Shown here: piece after piece, positions 7,928-16,891 of the stretch
Layout: every line of letters starts with the position of its first letter
Numbering within the stretch: position 1 is the first letter of the stretch
Source of the DNA: Halobellus captivus
GTDB lineage: Archaea > Halobacteriota > Halobacteria > Halobacteriales > Haloferacaceae
Direction of reading: 5' to 3'
NCBI RefSeq assembly: GCF_007655485.1
Contig: NZ_VJXQ01000001.1
Coordinates: 10,576 to 74,575 of the forward strand
DNA: 64,000 nucleotides
The notes under the pieces: model-generated
Seen by the model: the letters and a program-made list of their open reading frames with translations, nothing else
Told to the model about the DNA's origin: nothing
Database searches by the model: none
Translations under genes and position numbers: made by a program

Positions 7928-9016
7928 TTACTGTTCGACGGCCGAGAGCGCGTCCCAGTCCGGTTCTAGACCGAGGCCGGGATCCTCGGACAACGAAATC
8001 GTCCCATTCTCCGGTTCCGGAACGGTCTCATACATCTCTTTGTTTGCCTCCCAAATCGAGAAGTGGAACTCGACTCGAGAACCGTTAGCAACACCCGCTT
8101 GGAGATGCATATTCTGGAACGGCCACCCGCCTCCGTTCGCGATTCGTAAGTGGTTCGCCTGCGCCATCGACGCGACACGCAGTCCTTCGGTAAATCCACC
8201 GACGAAGCAGACGTTCGGCTGGCTGATGTCGATCGCATCGTGCTGGATCAAGTCACGGTGTCTGAACGCGTGCCCCTCGTTCTGTCCGGCGGCAATCGGT
8301 ATTCTCGTGCGCTCCCGTAGCGACGATAGCAATTCAACGTCGTTTCCATACACTGGCTCTTCGAACCAAGAGATGTGCTGGTCTTCGACCCGGTTACAAA
8401 GTTCGATGGCCTCCTCAACCGAGTACTGGTAGTTGGCGTCTATCATCAACTCAACATCACTGCCAACCACTTCCCGGACTGCTCGAACGCGCTTGGCATC
8501 CACAACTGGCGTGGAATCCTCATTTCCACCGACAACCATCTTCAGACGCGTGTTTCCGTCGGCGACGAGATTCTCGGCGAGCGTTCGAAGTTGGTCGATA
8601 TCGTACTCGGGAAATCCGAACGTGATATACGCGGGGACCTCGGATCGCGCGCCGCCAAGCAGTCGCCACACGGGCTCGTCATACTGCTTTCCTTTGATGT
8701 CCCAGAGTGCGATGTCGATCGCGCTCACGCCGGTGCTCCAAACGCCGGTCTGGGCACGCGGGTTCAGATTTTGATATAGTTTCTCCCAGACCCGTTCCGT
8801 CTCCAAGGGATTCATCCCGATAATCTCCTCGGCGATTTCGCGCTCGATGAAGTCTGCAGTCGCTTGGGGGTTCAGGTATCCAGTTTCTCCGTACCCTGCG
8901 ATGCCTTCATCGGTCTCAACTACTGCGAGAACTACTGGGCGGTCGTGCGCGGTTTCTGCGAGTGGTAGAGTGACAGGAACGTTATACACGTTCGCGGATA
9001 TGTCTGTGATTTCCAT
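7928..9016 (-). CDS. Mandelate racemase/muconate-lactonizing (enolase superfamily) enzyme
   Basis: The 362-residue protein has the N-terminal capping domain (MEITDISANVYNVPV, then VVETDEGIAGYGETGY) and the TIM barrel. Visible active-site elements are RLKMVVGG with the second-strand Lys, the metal ligands in MIDANYQY (Asp), WFEEPV (Glu) and AAGQNEGH (Glu), and the late-barrel segment RIANGGGWPFQNMHLQ. The family abstracts an alpha proton from carboxylates (racemization, cycloisomerization or acid-sugar dehydration). It is transcribed toward tctCBA with a 93-bp gap, so it probably acts on the acid that TctABC imports. No sugar-acid aldolase or kinase is nearby to pin the substrate. Confidence 0.9.
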   Translation of the reverse strand: MEITDISANVYNVPVTLPLAETAHDRPVVLAVVETDEGIAGYGETGYLNPQATADFIEREIAEEIIGMNPLETERVWEKLYQNLNPRAQTGVWSTGVSAIDIALWDIKGKQYDEPVWRLLGGARSEVPAYITFGFPEYDIDQLRTLAENLVADGNTRLKMVVGGNEDSTPVVDAKRVRAVREVVGSDVELMIDANYQYSVEEAIELCNRVEDQHISWFEEPVYGNDVELLSSLRERTRIPIAAGQNEGHAFRHRDLIQHDAIDISQPNVCFVGGFTEGLRVASMAQANHLRIANGGGWPFQNMHLQAGVANGSRVEFHFSIWEANKEMYETVPEPENGTISLSEDPGLGLEPDWDALSAVEQ

Positions 9017-9154
9017 CGGTATCAGTACCTACCTCGAACTCGTCCAAACTCTTATACTTTCTTGCTTTAGCCCCGTCACCGGGACCGCTGAAAACCGACT
9101 ACGAAATCCTACCAACCAATTTATTACCGGGCCGGAACAAACCTGCGTCGTCGA

Positions 9155-10324
9155 ATGAGCGATAGAGCATCAGACATACGAGCACCTCCGGCTGTCGGCG
9201 ACGACGGCGGTGGCGAGGTGCGGTACCTTTCCCAGAGCGATCTGGAGGTCCCCACCCACCAGATCGTCTCGCCCGACGGATCGTACGACGACGAGGCGAT
9301 CCCGGACCTCGACGACGAGGAGCTCTTGGACCTGTATCGGTGGATGGTGACGGATCGGGTGTTCTCCCGGCGAATGGTGAACATCCAGCGGCGGGGCGAA
9401 CTCGGAACGTTCGGTTCCACCCGCGGTCAAGAAGCGAGTATCATCGGGAGCGCGTTCACGCTCTCTCCCGACGACTGGCTGTACGTCGGCCGCGCGTGGA
9501 CGCCGATGTTTATGCGCGGCGCGTCGATGAAGGATATGATCCTCTTTTGGCGCGGAATCGAGGAGGGCCAAGAGGCCTTCGCGAAGGTCAACGCCCAGAT
9601 CGCGATCTCGATCGGCTCGCACCTCCCGCTCGTCTCGGGCATCGCGTGGGGGATGCACCTCGACGACGCCGACGCGATCGCGACCGCCTACCTCGGCGAC
9701 GGCGCGACGAGCACCGGCGCGGCGCACGAGGGGATCAACCTCGCGAGCTCCGTCGGCCTCCCGGCGCTGTTTTACTGTCAGAACAACCAGTACGCGATCT
9801 CGATGCCGTATGAGAAGCAATCCGGCGCGAACACGATCGCCCAGAAGGCGCTGGCGTACGGTATCGACGCGATCCGCGTCGACGGACAGGACGTCCTCGC
9901 CGTCTACGACGCCGTTTCGAGCGCGCGAGAGAAAGTGTTGGAGGGCGAGCCCGTCTTCGTCGAATCGGTCACCTACCGGCTCGACGCGCACACGACGAGC
10001 GACGACCCGACCCGCTACCGCACCGACGAGGAAGTCGACCACTGGGAGGAACACGACCCGATCGAGCGCTACCGCGAGTTCCTGAAATCCGAAGGGCTGT
10101 GGTCCGAAATCGACCACGACGCGATCGTCGAGGAGATCGACGCCGAGTTCGACGAGGCGCTCGCGGCGGCGAACGCGATGGAAGAACGGGCCGTCGCGGA
10201 GATGTTCACGCACGTCTACGACGAGCTCCCACCGGAACTGGCGCGTCAACTGGACGAGTTCGAGGAGCTCCTCGAACGACGCCCCGAGATGTACGACTTC
10301 ATCGAACAGCGGCCCAAGGGATAA
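9155..10324 (+). CDS. pdhA: 2-oxoacid (pyruvate-type) dehydrogenase E1 component, alpha subunit
   Basis: The 389-residue protein has the thiamine diphosphate/Mg motif GDGATSTGAAHEGINLA...CQNNQYAIS (GDG followed about 30 residues later by NN), together with YLSQSDLEVP and RRMVNIQRRGELGTFGSTRGQEA near the N-terminus. It forms the alpha2beta2 E1 with the downstream beta subunit, decarboxylating a 2-oxoacid and reductively acylating the lipoyl group of E2. The beta gene starts 2 bp after this stop codon. In haloarchaea, which mainly use pyruvate:ferredoxin oxidoreductase, the true substrate of such complexes (pyruvate or branched-chain 2-oxoacids) is often uncertain, so the gene name is by similarity. 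Confidence 0.93.
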   Translation: MSDRASDIRAPPAVGDDGGGEVRYLSQSDLEVPTHQIVSPDGSYDDEAIPDLDDEELLDLYRWMVTDRVFSRRMVNIQRRGELGTFGSTRGQEASIIGSAFTLSPDDWLYVGRAWTPMFMRGASMKDMILFWRGIEEGQEAFAKVNAQIAISIGSHLPLVSGIAWGMHLDDADAIATAYLGDGATSTGAAHEGINLASSVGLPALFYCQNNQYAISMPYEKQSGANTIAQKALAYGIDAIRVDGQDVLAVYDAVSSAREKVLEGEPVFVESVTYRLDAHTTSDDPTRYRTDEEVDHWEEHDPIERYREFLKSEGLWSEIDHDAIVEEIDAEFDEALAAANAMEERAVAEMFTHVYDELPPELARQLDEFEELLERRPEMYDFIEQRPKG

Positions 10325-10326
10325 CA

Positions 10327-11292
10327 ATGCAGGCAACTATCGTAGAGGCGGTCAACGACGCACTGCACGAGGAGATGGATCGGGACGACCGCGTCGTCGT
10401 CTTCGGCGAGGACGTCGCCGAGAGCGGCGGGGTCTTCCGCGCGACCGACGAGCTCCTCGAGGAGTTCGGGAGCGAGCGCGTCGTCGATACCCCGCTCTCC
10501 GAAATCGCGATCGTCGGCGGCGCGACCGGAATGGCGATGTACGGCTACCGGCCGGTCGCGGAGATCCAGTTCTCGGGCTTTCTGCCCCCGGCGTTTGACC
10601 AGCTCGTCACGAACGCGAGTCGGATCCGCTGGCGCACTCGCGGCGAACTGACCGCGCCGATGGTCGTGCGGATGCCCTACGGGGCGGGCGTCCGGGCGCT
10701 GGAACATCACTCCGAGAGTTTGGAGGGGGCGTACGGCCACCTTCCCGGACTTCAGGTCGTCGTCCCGAGCACGCCTGCGGACACGAAGGGTCTGCTCACG
10801 GCGGCGATCCGCGACCCGGATCCGGTGCTGTTTATGGAGCCGAAGCGGATCTACCGCTCGATCAGAGAAGAAGTCCCCGAGGGCGAATACGAGGTCCCGA
10901 TCGGCGAGGCCGCCGTCCGCCGCGAGGGCGAGGACCTCACGGTCGTCGCCTGGGGCGCGATGATGCCGCCGACGCTCGATGCGGTCGACGACGGCGACGT
11001 CGACGCCGAGGTGATCGACCTGCGGACGATCTCGCCGCTCGACACCGAGACAGTCGTCGAGTCGGTGAAAAAGACCGGGCGCTGCGTCGTCGTCCACGAG
11101 GGGCCGCGAACCCTGGGTGTCGGCAGCGAGATCGTCGCCCGCATCAACGACGAGGCGCTGATGTATCTCGAATCACCGATCGAGCGCGTGACCGGGTTCG
11201 ACACGCCGGTCCCGCTGCTGTCGATGGAAGACTTCTACTTCCCCCACCCGCCGCGGATCCTCGACGGCATCGAAGCGGCGCTCGCGGACTGA
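10327..11292 (+). CDS. pdhB: 2-oxoacid dehydrogenase E1 component, beta subunit
   Basis: A 321-residue protein starting at ATG 10327 (MQATIVEAVNDALHEEM). The open frame continues upstream to 10099 inside the alpha gene, but homology begins here. Signatures are VFGEDVAESGGVFRATDEL, VDTPLSEIAIVGGATGMAMYG, the EIQFSGF segment and the C-terminal transketolase domain LRTISPLDTETVVESVKKTGR with VVHEGPRTLGVGSEI. It contributes half of the ThDP site at the E1 interface. The 2-bp gap to pdhA indicates tight coupling; the 229-bp gap to E2 is unusual for this cluster and holds a tandem repeat. Confidence 0.94.
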   Translation: MQATIVEAVNDALHEEMDRDDRVVVFGEDVAESGGVFRATDELLEEFGSERVVDTPLSEIAIVGGATGMAMYGYRPVAEIQFSGFLPPAFDQLVTNASRIRWRTRGELTAPMVVRMPYGAGVRALEHHSESLEGAYGHLPGLQVVVPSTPADTKGLLTAAIRDPDPVLFMEPKRIYRSIREEVPEGEYEVPIGEAAVRREGEDLTVVAWGAMMPPTLDAVDDGDVDAEVIDLRTISPLDTETVVESVKKTGRCVVVHEGPRTLGVGSEIVARINDEALMYLESPIERVTGFDTPVPLLSMEDFYFPHPPRILDGIEAALAD

Positions 11293-11320
11293 CTCGCTCT
11301 TCGTTTCCGTGACCCGTCGC

Positions 11321-11420
11321 CCCGTTTTGACGTCTGTCGCCCCGTTTTGACGTCATTCGCCCCGTTTTGACGTCTGTCGTCCCGTTCGGACGTCGGTCGA
11401 CCCGTTCCGATCGACTGCCG
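11321..11420 (+). repeat. Tandem repeat, 20-bp period, five copies
   Basis: Units begin at 11321, 11341, 11361, 11381 and 11401. The consensus starts CCCGTTTTGACGTC followed by tGTCGc. The first three units are nearly identical; the last two drift to CCCGTTCGGA and CCCGTTCCGA. The array lies between the E1beta and E2 genes, within what should be one operon, and has no open frame of interest. There are no spacers, so it is not a CRISPR. Confidence 0.9.
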
Positions 11421-11521
11421 GTCTGTGTTTTTCGACTTCCAACACGAACTGACTGCTGACTGATTGTTTCGCGCGAGACGCGCAGGGAAATACTGAAAGG
11501 GTTGTGCGTCGACCGACCGGT

Positions 11522-13141
11522 ATGGTAGAACGAACGTTCGAGTTGCCGGACCTCGGCGAGGGGATCGCGGAGGGCGAACTCGTCTCGTGGCTCGTCGAAG
11601 AGGGAGAGTCGGTCGTCGAAGATCAGGTCATCGCGGAAGTCGAGACCGACAAAGCGCTCGTAGAGATTCCCAGCCCCCAGGAGGGAACCATCGCGAAGCT
11701 TCACTACGACGAGGGCGCGATCGTCCCCGTCGACGAGGTCATCGTGACGTTCGACGTCGCCGACGACGGGGCGGCAGGCGAACCCGCCGCGTCGACTCCC
11801 GAAGACGAGTCAGCCGCCGCATCCGACACGGACGACGCGTCCACGGCGGCCGACCCCGGGGAGTCGGCTGCGGATTCGACGGCGGACGCCGATTCGGGCG
11901 CTGCGGCCGGAGAAGGCGAGGCGGCCGTCCCGTCGGGCCGCGTGTTCGCGCCGCCGAGCACTAGGAAGCTCGCGCGCGAACTGGGCGTCGACATCGGCGC
12001 AGTCGAGGGAACCGGCCCCGGTGGTCGCGTGACCGACGCCGACGTCGAGGCGCACGCGGGCGGGGTGACAGAAGGAGAGCCGGACGCGGCGGAGTCACCC
12101 GCAGGTGGATCGGATGCGACCGCCACCGCGGCGACGGCGACGACCGCAGTCGAGAACGGCACTGCCGCGCGCGATCGCACGCTCGCGATGCCCGCGACGC
12201 GGCGACTCGCCGAGGAACTCGGCGTCGACCTCGACGCGGTCCCCGCCAGCGAGGAGCGCGAGGGCGAACCGTTCGTGACGCCCGAGGACGTTCAGCGGTT
12301 CGCCGAGGGCGGCGCTGCCGCCGCGGAAACGGCCTCGGAAGTCGACGCGTCGGCCGAACCCGCCTCTACTTCTGCGTCTGCGGATTCGACTGGCGGCGAA
12401 GCCAGCGAGGCAACTGCTGCTGGCGAAGGCGACCTGGCGGATCGCCCCGGCGAGCGCGTCCCCTACCGGGGCGTCCGGCGGACGATCGGCGAGCAGATGG
12501 CGCAGTCGAAGTACACTGCGCCGCACGTCTCGCATCACGACGAGTTCGACGCGACCGAACTGGTGGAGTTGCGGAGAGAGCTCGCCGAAATTGCGGAGGA
12601 GGAGGGCGTGAAACTCACCTACCTCCCGCTCGTCGTGAAAGCTGTCACGACGGCGCTGGAGGAGTTCCCGTATCTCAACTCCAGTCTCGACGAGGAGAAC
12701 GAGGAGATCGTCCTCCACGACGAGTACAACATCGGTATCGCGGTCGCGACCGACGCGGGGCTGATGGTCCCGGTTGTGAAAAACGCCGATCAGAAGGGGC
12801 TCAAACAGCTCGCGGACGAGATTCAGGATCTCGCCGACCGCGCGCGAAATCGGAAAATCAAGCCCGAGGAGATGCAGGGCGGCACGTTCACGATCACGAA
12901 CATCGGCGTGATCGGCGGCGAGTTCTCCTCGCCGATCATCAACCACCCCGAGGCGGCCATCTTCGCGATGGGACCGATCAAGGAGCGCCCGTGGGTCGTC
13001 GACAGCGAGGTCCTGGCTCGAAAGACGATGCGCTTTTCGATGTCGGTGGATCACCGCCTCGTCGACGGTGCCGACGCCGCGCAGTTCTCCAACCGCGTGA
13101 AGGAGTTGCTCGTCGAGCCCTCGCGGCTGCTGCTGGAGTAA
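11522..13141 (+). CDS. pdhC: 2-oxoacid dehydrogenase E2 (dihydrolipoyl acyltransferase) with two subunit-binding domains
   Basis: The 539-residue protein starts at ATG 11522 (MVERTFELPDLGEGIAEGE). Order: lipoyl domain at about 1-80 with the lipoylated Lys in ETDKALVEIP; a long Ala/Asp/Ser linker; a first peripheral subunit-binding domain (APPSTRKLARELGVDIG, GTGPGGRVTDADV, about 143-180); a second linker; a second such domain (MPATRRLAEELGVDLDAV, VTPEDVQRF, about 222-262); then the catalytic domain from about 310 with VPYRGVRRTIGEQM and the active-site SVDHRLVDGADAAQF. Two binding domains are more than the usual single one. The protein forms the multimeric core to which E1 and E3 attach. Confidence 0.93.
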   Translation: MVERTFELPDLGEGIAEGELVSWLVEEGESVVEDQVIAEVETDKALVEIPSPQEGTIAKLHYDEGAIVPVDEVIVTFDVADDGAAGEPAASTPEDESAAASDTDDASTAADPGESAADSTADADSGAAAGEGEAAVPSGRVFAPPSTRKLARELGVDIGAVEGTGPGGRVTDADVEAHAGGVTEGEPDAAESPAGGSDATATAATATTAVENGTAARDRTLAMPATRRLAEELGVDLDAVPASEEREGEPFVTPEDVQRFAEGGAAAAETASEVDASAEPASTSASADSTGGEASEATAAGEGDLADRPGERVPYRGVRRTIGEQMAQSKYTAPHVSHHDEFDATELVELRRELAEIAEEEGVKLTYLPLVVKAVTTALEEFPYLNSSLDEENEEIVLHDEYNIGIAVATDAGLMVPVVKNADQKGLKQLADEIQDLADRARNRKIKPEEMQGGTFTITNIGVIGGEFSSPIINHPEAAIFAMGPIKERPWVVDSEVLARKTMRFSMSVDHRLVDGADAAQFSNRVKELLVEPSRLLLE

Positions 13142-13205
13142 GCGCAGAACAGTACCATCGACGCGGACGGATGACTTTTTGAACCGGGAGCGTGAGTGAC
13201 TCGGT

Positions 13206-14630
13206 ATGGTAATGGGCGACATCGCCACGGCGACCGATCTCTTGGTGATCGGTGCTGGGCCGGGCGGCTACGTGGCTGCGATTCGCGGGGCACAGCTTGG
13301 ACTGGACACGACGCTCGTCGAGAAGGACGCCTACGGGGGAGCCTGCCTCAACCGGGGTTGTATCCCCTCGAAGGCGTTCATCCACGGCGCGGACGTCGTT
13401 CACGACGCGAGCAACGCCGAGGAGTTGGGCATTCACGCCGATCCCGCAGTCGATATCAGTCAGATGCAGCAGTGGAAATCGGGCGTCGTCGATCAGTTGA
13501 CCGGCGGCGTCGAGAAGCTCTGTAAGGCCAACGGCGTCTCCCTCTTGGAGGGTACCGCGGCGTTCGAGGACGAGCACACCGCACGCATCGCCCACGGCGG
13601 CGAGGGGCAGGGAATGGAGACAGTCGAGTTCGAGCACGCGATCGTCGCGACGGGCTCGCGGCCGATCCAGATCCCCGGCTTCGAGTTCGCCGACGAACCG
13701 GTACTCTCCTCGCAGGATCTCCTGAATATGGAGTCGCTGCCGGACAGCCTCGTCGTCGTCGGCGCGGGCTACATCGGGATGGAGCTGTCCACGATGCTCG
13801 CGAAGCTCGGAACCGACGTGACCGTCGTCGAAATGCTCGACGACGTGCTGCCGAACTACGAGTCCGATATCCAACGGACTATCCGCTCGCGCGCGGAGGA
13901 TCTCGGAATCGAGTTCCACTTCGGCGAGGGCGCGACCGGCTGGGAGGAGTCCGGAGACGGCGTCGTCGTCGCGACCGAGACCGAAGACGGCGAAGAGTCC
14001 GAATACGAGGGCGAGGCGGTCCTCGTGGCGGTCGGCCGCCAGCCCGTCACGGACACGCTCGAAGTCGAATCTATCGGCCTCGAACCCGACGAGAACGGCT
14101 TCCTCGCCACCGACGACCGCGCGCGGACCGACATCGAGAACATCTTCGCAGTCGGGGACGTCGCGGGCGAGCCGATGCTGGCGCACAAGGCCAGCGCCGA
14201 GGGAATCGTCGCGGCCGAGGTCGCAGCGGGCGAACCCTCCGCGCTCGATCAGCAGGCGATTCCCGCGGCCGTGTTCACCGATCCTGAGGTCGCAACGGTC
14301 GGGCTGACGGAGCGCGAGGCCGACGAGTTCGGCTTCGAGCCGGTCGTCGGCGAGATGCCGCTGCGAGCCAGCGGGCGCGCGCTCTCGATGGGCGAGTCAG
14401 AGGGCTTCGTCCGAATCGTCGCCGACGAAGAGAGCGGAATCGTCCTCGGCGGTCAGCTCGTCGGACCGAACGCGTCGGAACTCGTCGCCGAAGTCGCGCT
14501 CGCGGTCGAGATGAGCGCGACGCTCGAAGACGTCGCTGGCACGATTCACACGCACCCCACGCTCGCGGAGGCCGTGATGGAGGCCGCCGAGAACGCGCAG
14601 GGGCAGGCCATCCACACACTCAACCGCTGA
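13206..14630 (+). CDS. lpdA: Dihydrolipoyl dehydrogenase (E3)
   Basis: A 474-residue flavoprotein. It has the FAD-binding GAGPGGYVAAIRGAQLG, the redox disulfide in GGACLNRGCIPSKAFIH, the NAD-binding GAGYIGMELSTMLAKLG, the second FAD contact NIFAVGDVAGEPMLAHKA, and the C-terminal His-Pro/Glu active-site strip GTIHTHPTLAEAVMEAA. It reoxidizes the dihydrolipoyl group of E2 with NAD. It lies 64 bp after E2 and completes the complex. The start chosen is ATG 13206; a second ATG two codons later is equally possible. Confidence 0.96.
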   Translation: MVMGDIATATDLLVIGAGPGGYVAAIRGAQLGLDTTLVEKDAYGGACLNRGCIPSKAFIHGADVVHDASNAEELGIHADPAVDISQMQQWKSGVVDQLTGGVEKLCKANGVSLLEGTAAFEDEHTARIAHGGEGQGMETVEFEHAIVATGSRPIQIPGFEFADEPVLSSQDLLNMESLPDSLVVVGAGYIGMELSTMLAKLGTDVTVVEMLDDVLPNYESDIQRTIRSRAEDLGIEFHFGEGATGWEESGDGVVVATETEDGEESEYEGEAVLVAVGRQPVTDTLEVESIGLEPDENGFLATDDRARTDIENIFAVGDVAGEPMLAHKASAEGIVAAEVAAGEPSALDQQAIPAAVFTDPEVATVGLTEREADEFGFEPVVGEMPLRASGRALSMGESEGFVRIVADEESGIVLGGQLVGPNASELVAEVALAVEMSATLEDVAGTIHTHPTLAEAVMEAAENAQGQAIHTLNR

Positions 14631-14763
14631 GCGGCCTCGATACCGAACTGGCGAAGCCGGTGGCGTACCGCTTGCGGGTCGGACCCGGCCCGTCGTGAAT
14701 CGGACTCGAACCGCTTACGAGTCGGACCCGAGGAACTATTTTCCCCCGCGCTGTGTGTCGGAT

Positions 14764-15711
14764 ATGGCACAGAATCGACCGATCGGACGCGTCGGGATTC
14801 ACGAGTGGGGCACGCATCCGGTTCCGCCGGAATACCTCCGAGAGCAACTCGACGGCTGGGACGGCCTCGACTGCGAGTTCGAGCTGTGTACGGTCGGGGA
14901 GGCGGCCGAGTACGACGGCATCGTGACGCTGTTTCACCACGACGAGTTCCTCGACGGCGTCGAGTGGGTGCACAACGTCCGCTCTGGCTACGAGGACTTC
15001 CCGCTGGACGCCTACCGCGACGCCGACGTCGTGATGACCAACAGCACCGGCGTCGCGGGTGATCTCGTCGCCGAGACGGTCACGGGGTTCGTTCTGACGC
15101 TCGCGAAGGGACTGCACCGGTTCCGCGATCAACAGCACGACCGCGAGTGGGAACGACTCCCCTGGCAGCGCCCCTTCGAGGTGGGGAAGTCCTCGGCGTG
15201 CGTCGTCGGTCTGGGCGAACTCGGCGGGAGCGCGGCCACCCGACTCGGTGTGCTTGGGATGGACGTCGACGGCGTCGACATCCGGCCGGTTTCGGGGCTG
15301 GGGCTCGGTCGCGTTTACGACCCCGCACAGATCGAAACCGCCGTCGCCGACGCGCGCTTCGTCGTGCTCACGACGCCACTGAACGAGGCCACCCGCGGAC
15401 TCGTCGATCGATCGGTCTTCGAGGCGATGCGGGACGACGCCTACCTCGTCAACGTCAGCCGCGGGGAGATCGTTGCCGAGGACGACCTCATCGAGGCGTT
15501 GGAAACGGACGAGATCGCCGGGGCCGCCTTGGACGTCTTCTACGACGAACCGCTCCCCGAGGACGCCCCCTTCTGGGAGATGGAGAACGTCGTCGTCACA
15601 CCCCACGCGGCGGCACAGGCGGACTCCTACGGTGATCGCATCGCGGAGCTCGTGGCGACGAACATCGATCGACTGACGAGCGGCGGAACCCCGTGGAACC
15701 GCGTGGTTTGA
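14764..15711 (+). CDS. D-2-hydroxyacid dehydrogenase (NAD-binding)
   Basis: The 315-residue protein starts at ATG 14764 (MAQNRPIGRVGIHEWG); the open frame runs further upstream without similarity. The N-terminal catalytic half includes FHHDEFLDGVEWVHN. The Rossmann half has VVGLGELGGSAATRLGVLGMDVDG, the catalytic Arg in LVNVSRGEIVAEDDL and the catalytic His in VVTPHAAAQADSYG. It probably interconverts a 2-oxoacid and a D-2-hydroxyacid, and its position after the 2-oxoacid dehydrogenase genes suggests related substrates. The gap to lpdA contains a 20-bp direct repeat. Confidence 0.88.
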   Translation: MAQNRPIGRVGIHEWGTHPVPPEYLREQLDGWDGLDCEFELCTVGEAAEYDGIVTLFHHDEFLDGVEWVHNVRSGYEDFPLDAYRDADVVMTNSTGVAGDLVAETVTGFVLTLAKGLHRFRDQQHDREWERLPWQRPFEVGKSSACVVGLGELGGSAATRLGVLGMDVDGVDIRPVSGLGLGRVYDPAQIETAVADARFVVLTTPLNEATRGLVDRSVFEAMRDDAYLVNVSRGEIVAEDDLIEALETDEIAGAALDVFYDEPLPEDAPFWEMENVVVTPHAAAQADSYGDRIAELVATNIDRLTSGGTPWNRVV

Positions 15712-15928
15712 TCCGGTTCGTGAGGTCGAGTCACGAAAGAAGCGGTGGATCCGGTGTTCTTCATTTACGAACGGACAAGTAGCCCTCGGGAATGGGACAG
15801 TTGTGATTCGGTGAAGCTGTTTCACTGTTCGTATTATCCGAACTAACTGTGTGGATTTTTCAGGAGGTACCGGCGTAACTGCACCCCGGTCAAAGTGGGA
15901 CTACGATACGCCCTCTGCATCGATATAG

Positions 15929-15947
15929 TATTCGAATATTACGAATA
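15929..15947. repeat. Small palindrome in a convergent intergenic gap
   Basis: TATTCG and CGAATA arms surround a 7-bp AT-rich centre. It lies between the ends of the hydroxyacid dehydrogenase (plus) and IclR (minus) genes, so a terminator or chance origin is more likely than an operator. The rest of the gap 15712-15980 shows no gene. Confidence 0.35.
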
Positions 15948-15980
15948 TCTGTTCCCGCACGGTGAATTCTGGACGAGGGA

Positions 15981-16751
15981 CTACGAATGCGTCTGATTAA
16001 GTTCGATGATGTTGGCCGCGCGACGGAGTTCAGGGAGAATCTCTTCGTCGATTCGCTCCTCGTCCATTCGGCTGACCGGACCCGAGACGCTCAACGCGCC
16101 GGTGATATCGTCACCGCTCAGGATCGGAACCGCGACGCAGTTGAGTCCCTTGATCCGCTCCTCTCTGTCGTAGGCCCGCTCGCGCTGTCGGATGTCCGCA
16201 AGTGCCTCGAACAGTTCGTCCCTGTCAGTGATCGTGTGCTCCGTTTTCGCCGGGAGGCCGTGACGGTCGATGATCGCCTCGACACGATCGCGAGGGAGGA
16301 ACGCGAGGACGGTCTTACCGAGGGCCGTGGTGTGGAGTCGGACGGACTGTCCGGTGTAGGAATCGAGGCTGACGGCGTGTTCGCCGCGCTCGCGCGCCAG
16401 AAACACGCCTCGACCGTGTTCTTCGACGAGGAGGTTGGCGTACTCGCCGGTCGTCTCCGCGAGACGCTTCATTTCCGGCGTCGCCACGGTGTAGAGACGG
16501 TCCCGCGACCGCGCGTATCCGCCGAGATCGAGGAACCGAAGGCCGACCTCGTACACCCCGTCAGATTCGATGACGTACCCCTCGTGTTCGAGCGTTCTGA
16601 GGTAGTTGTGTGCGCTGCTCTTCGGGATGGCGAGATGTCCCGAAAGTTCGGTGACCGTCGCTCCATCGAGCGATTTGAGCGTCTCGACGATCCGGAACGT
16701 CGTCTGTGCCGTTTTCACCGGTGTGTTCGGTTCCGTGCTGTTCCCGTCCAT
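15981..16751 (-). CDS. IclR-family transcriptional regulator
   Basis: The 256-residue protein starts at ATG 16751; a GTG seven codons upstream (16772) is the alternative. The N-terminal winged helix-turn-helix spans about residues 15-75 (TTFRIVETLKSLDGATVTELS, IPKSSAHNYLRTLEHEGYV). The C-terminal effector domain shows GEYANLLVEEHGRGVF, LHTTALGKTVLAFLP and GLNCVAVPILSGDDITGALSVSGP. IclR proteins bind small acids and control nearby catabolic operons. Candidates here are the convergent 2-oxoacid/D-hydroxyacid genes or the Tct/enolase-superfamily operon; neither is proven. Confidence 0.92.
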   Translation of the reverse strand: MDGNSTEPNTPVKTAQTTFRIVETLKSLDGATVTELSGHLAIPKSSAHNYLRTLEHEGYVIESDGVYEVGLRFLDLGGYARSRDRLYTVATPEMKRLAETTGEYANLLVEEHGRGVFLARERGEHAVSLDSYTGQSVRLHTTALGKTVLAFLPRDRVEAIIDRHGLPAKTEHTITDRDELFEALADIRQRERAYDREERIKGLNCVAVPILSGDDITGALSVSGPVSRMDEERIDEEILPELRRAANIIELNQTHS

Positions 16752-16891
16752 ACGGTACACACGTGAATTCACTATCTTAGTCTTTCTGTTCGCTTCTCTC
16801 GAACTTCCCTTCTCTGGAACTGTGCCGTCTGTCTCGGGTGTGTACTGATCGGGTGTGAAGCTCCGTGGTCGTGAATCGGTGCCCGCCGTGA

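Noticed and set aside
9170-10336. Minus-strand frame spanning the E1alpha gene
   Set aside because: It mirrors E1alpha, lacks any motif and has shadow-like composition.
11321-11420. CRISPR-like array
   Set aside because: Units are contiguous without unique spacers, and no cas genes are present.
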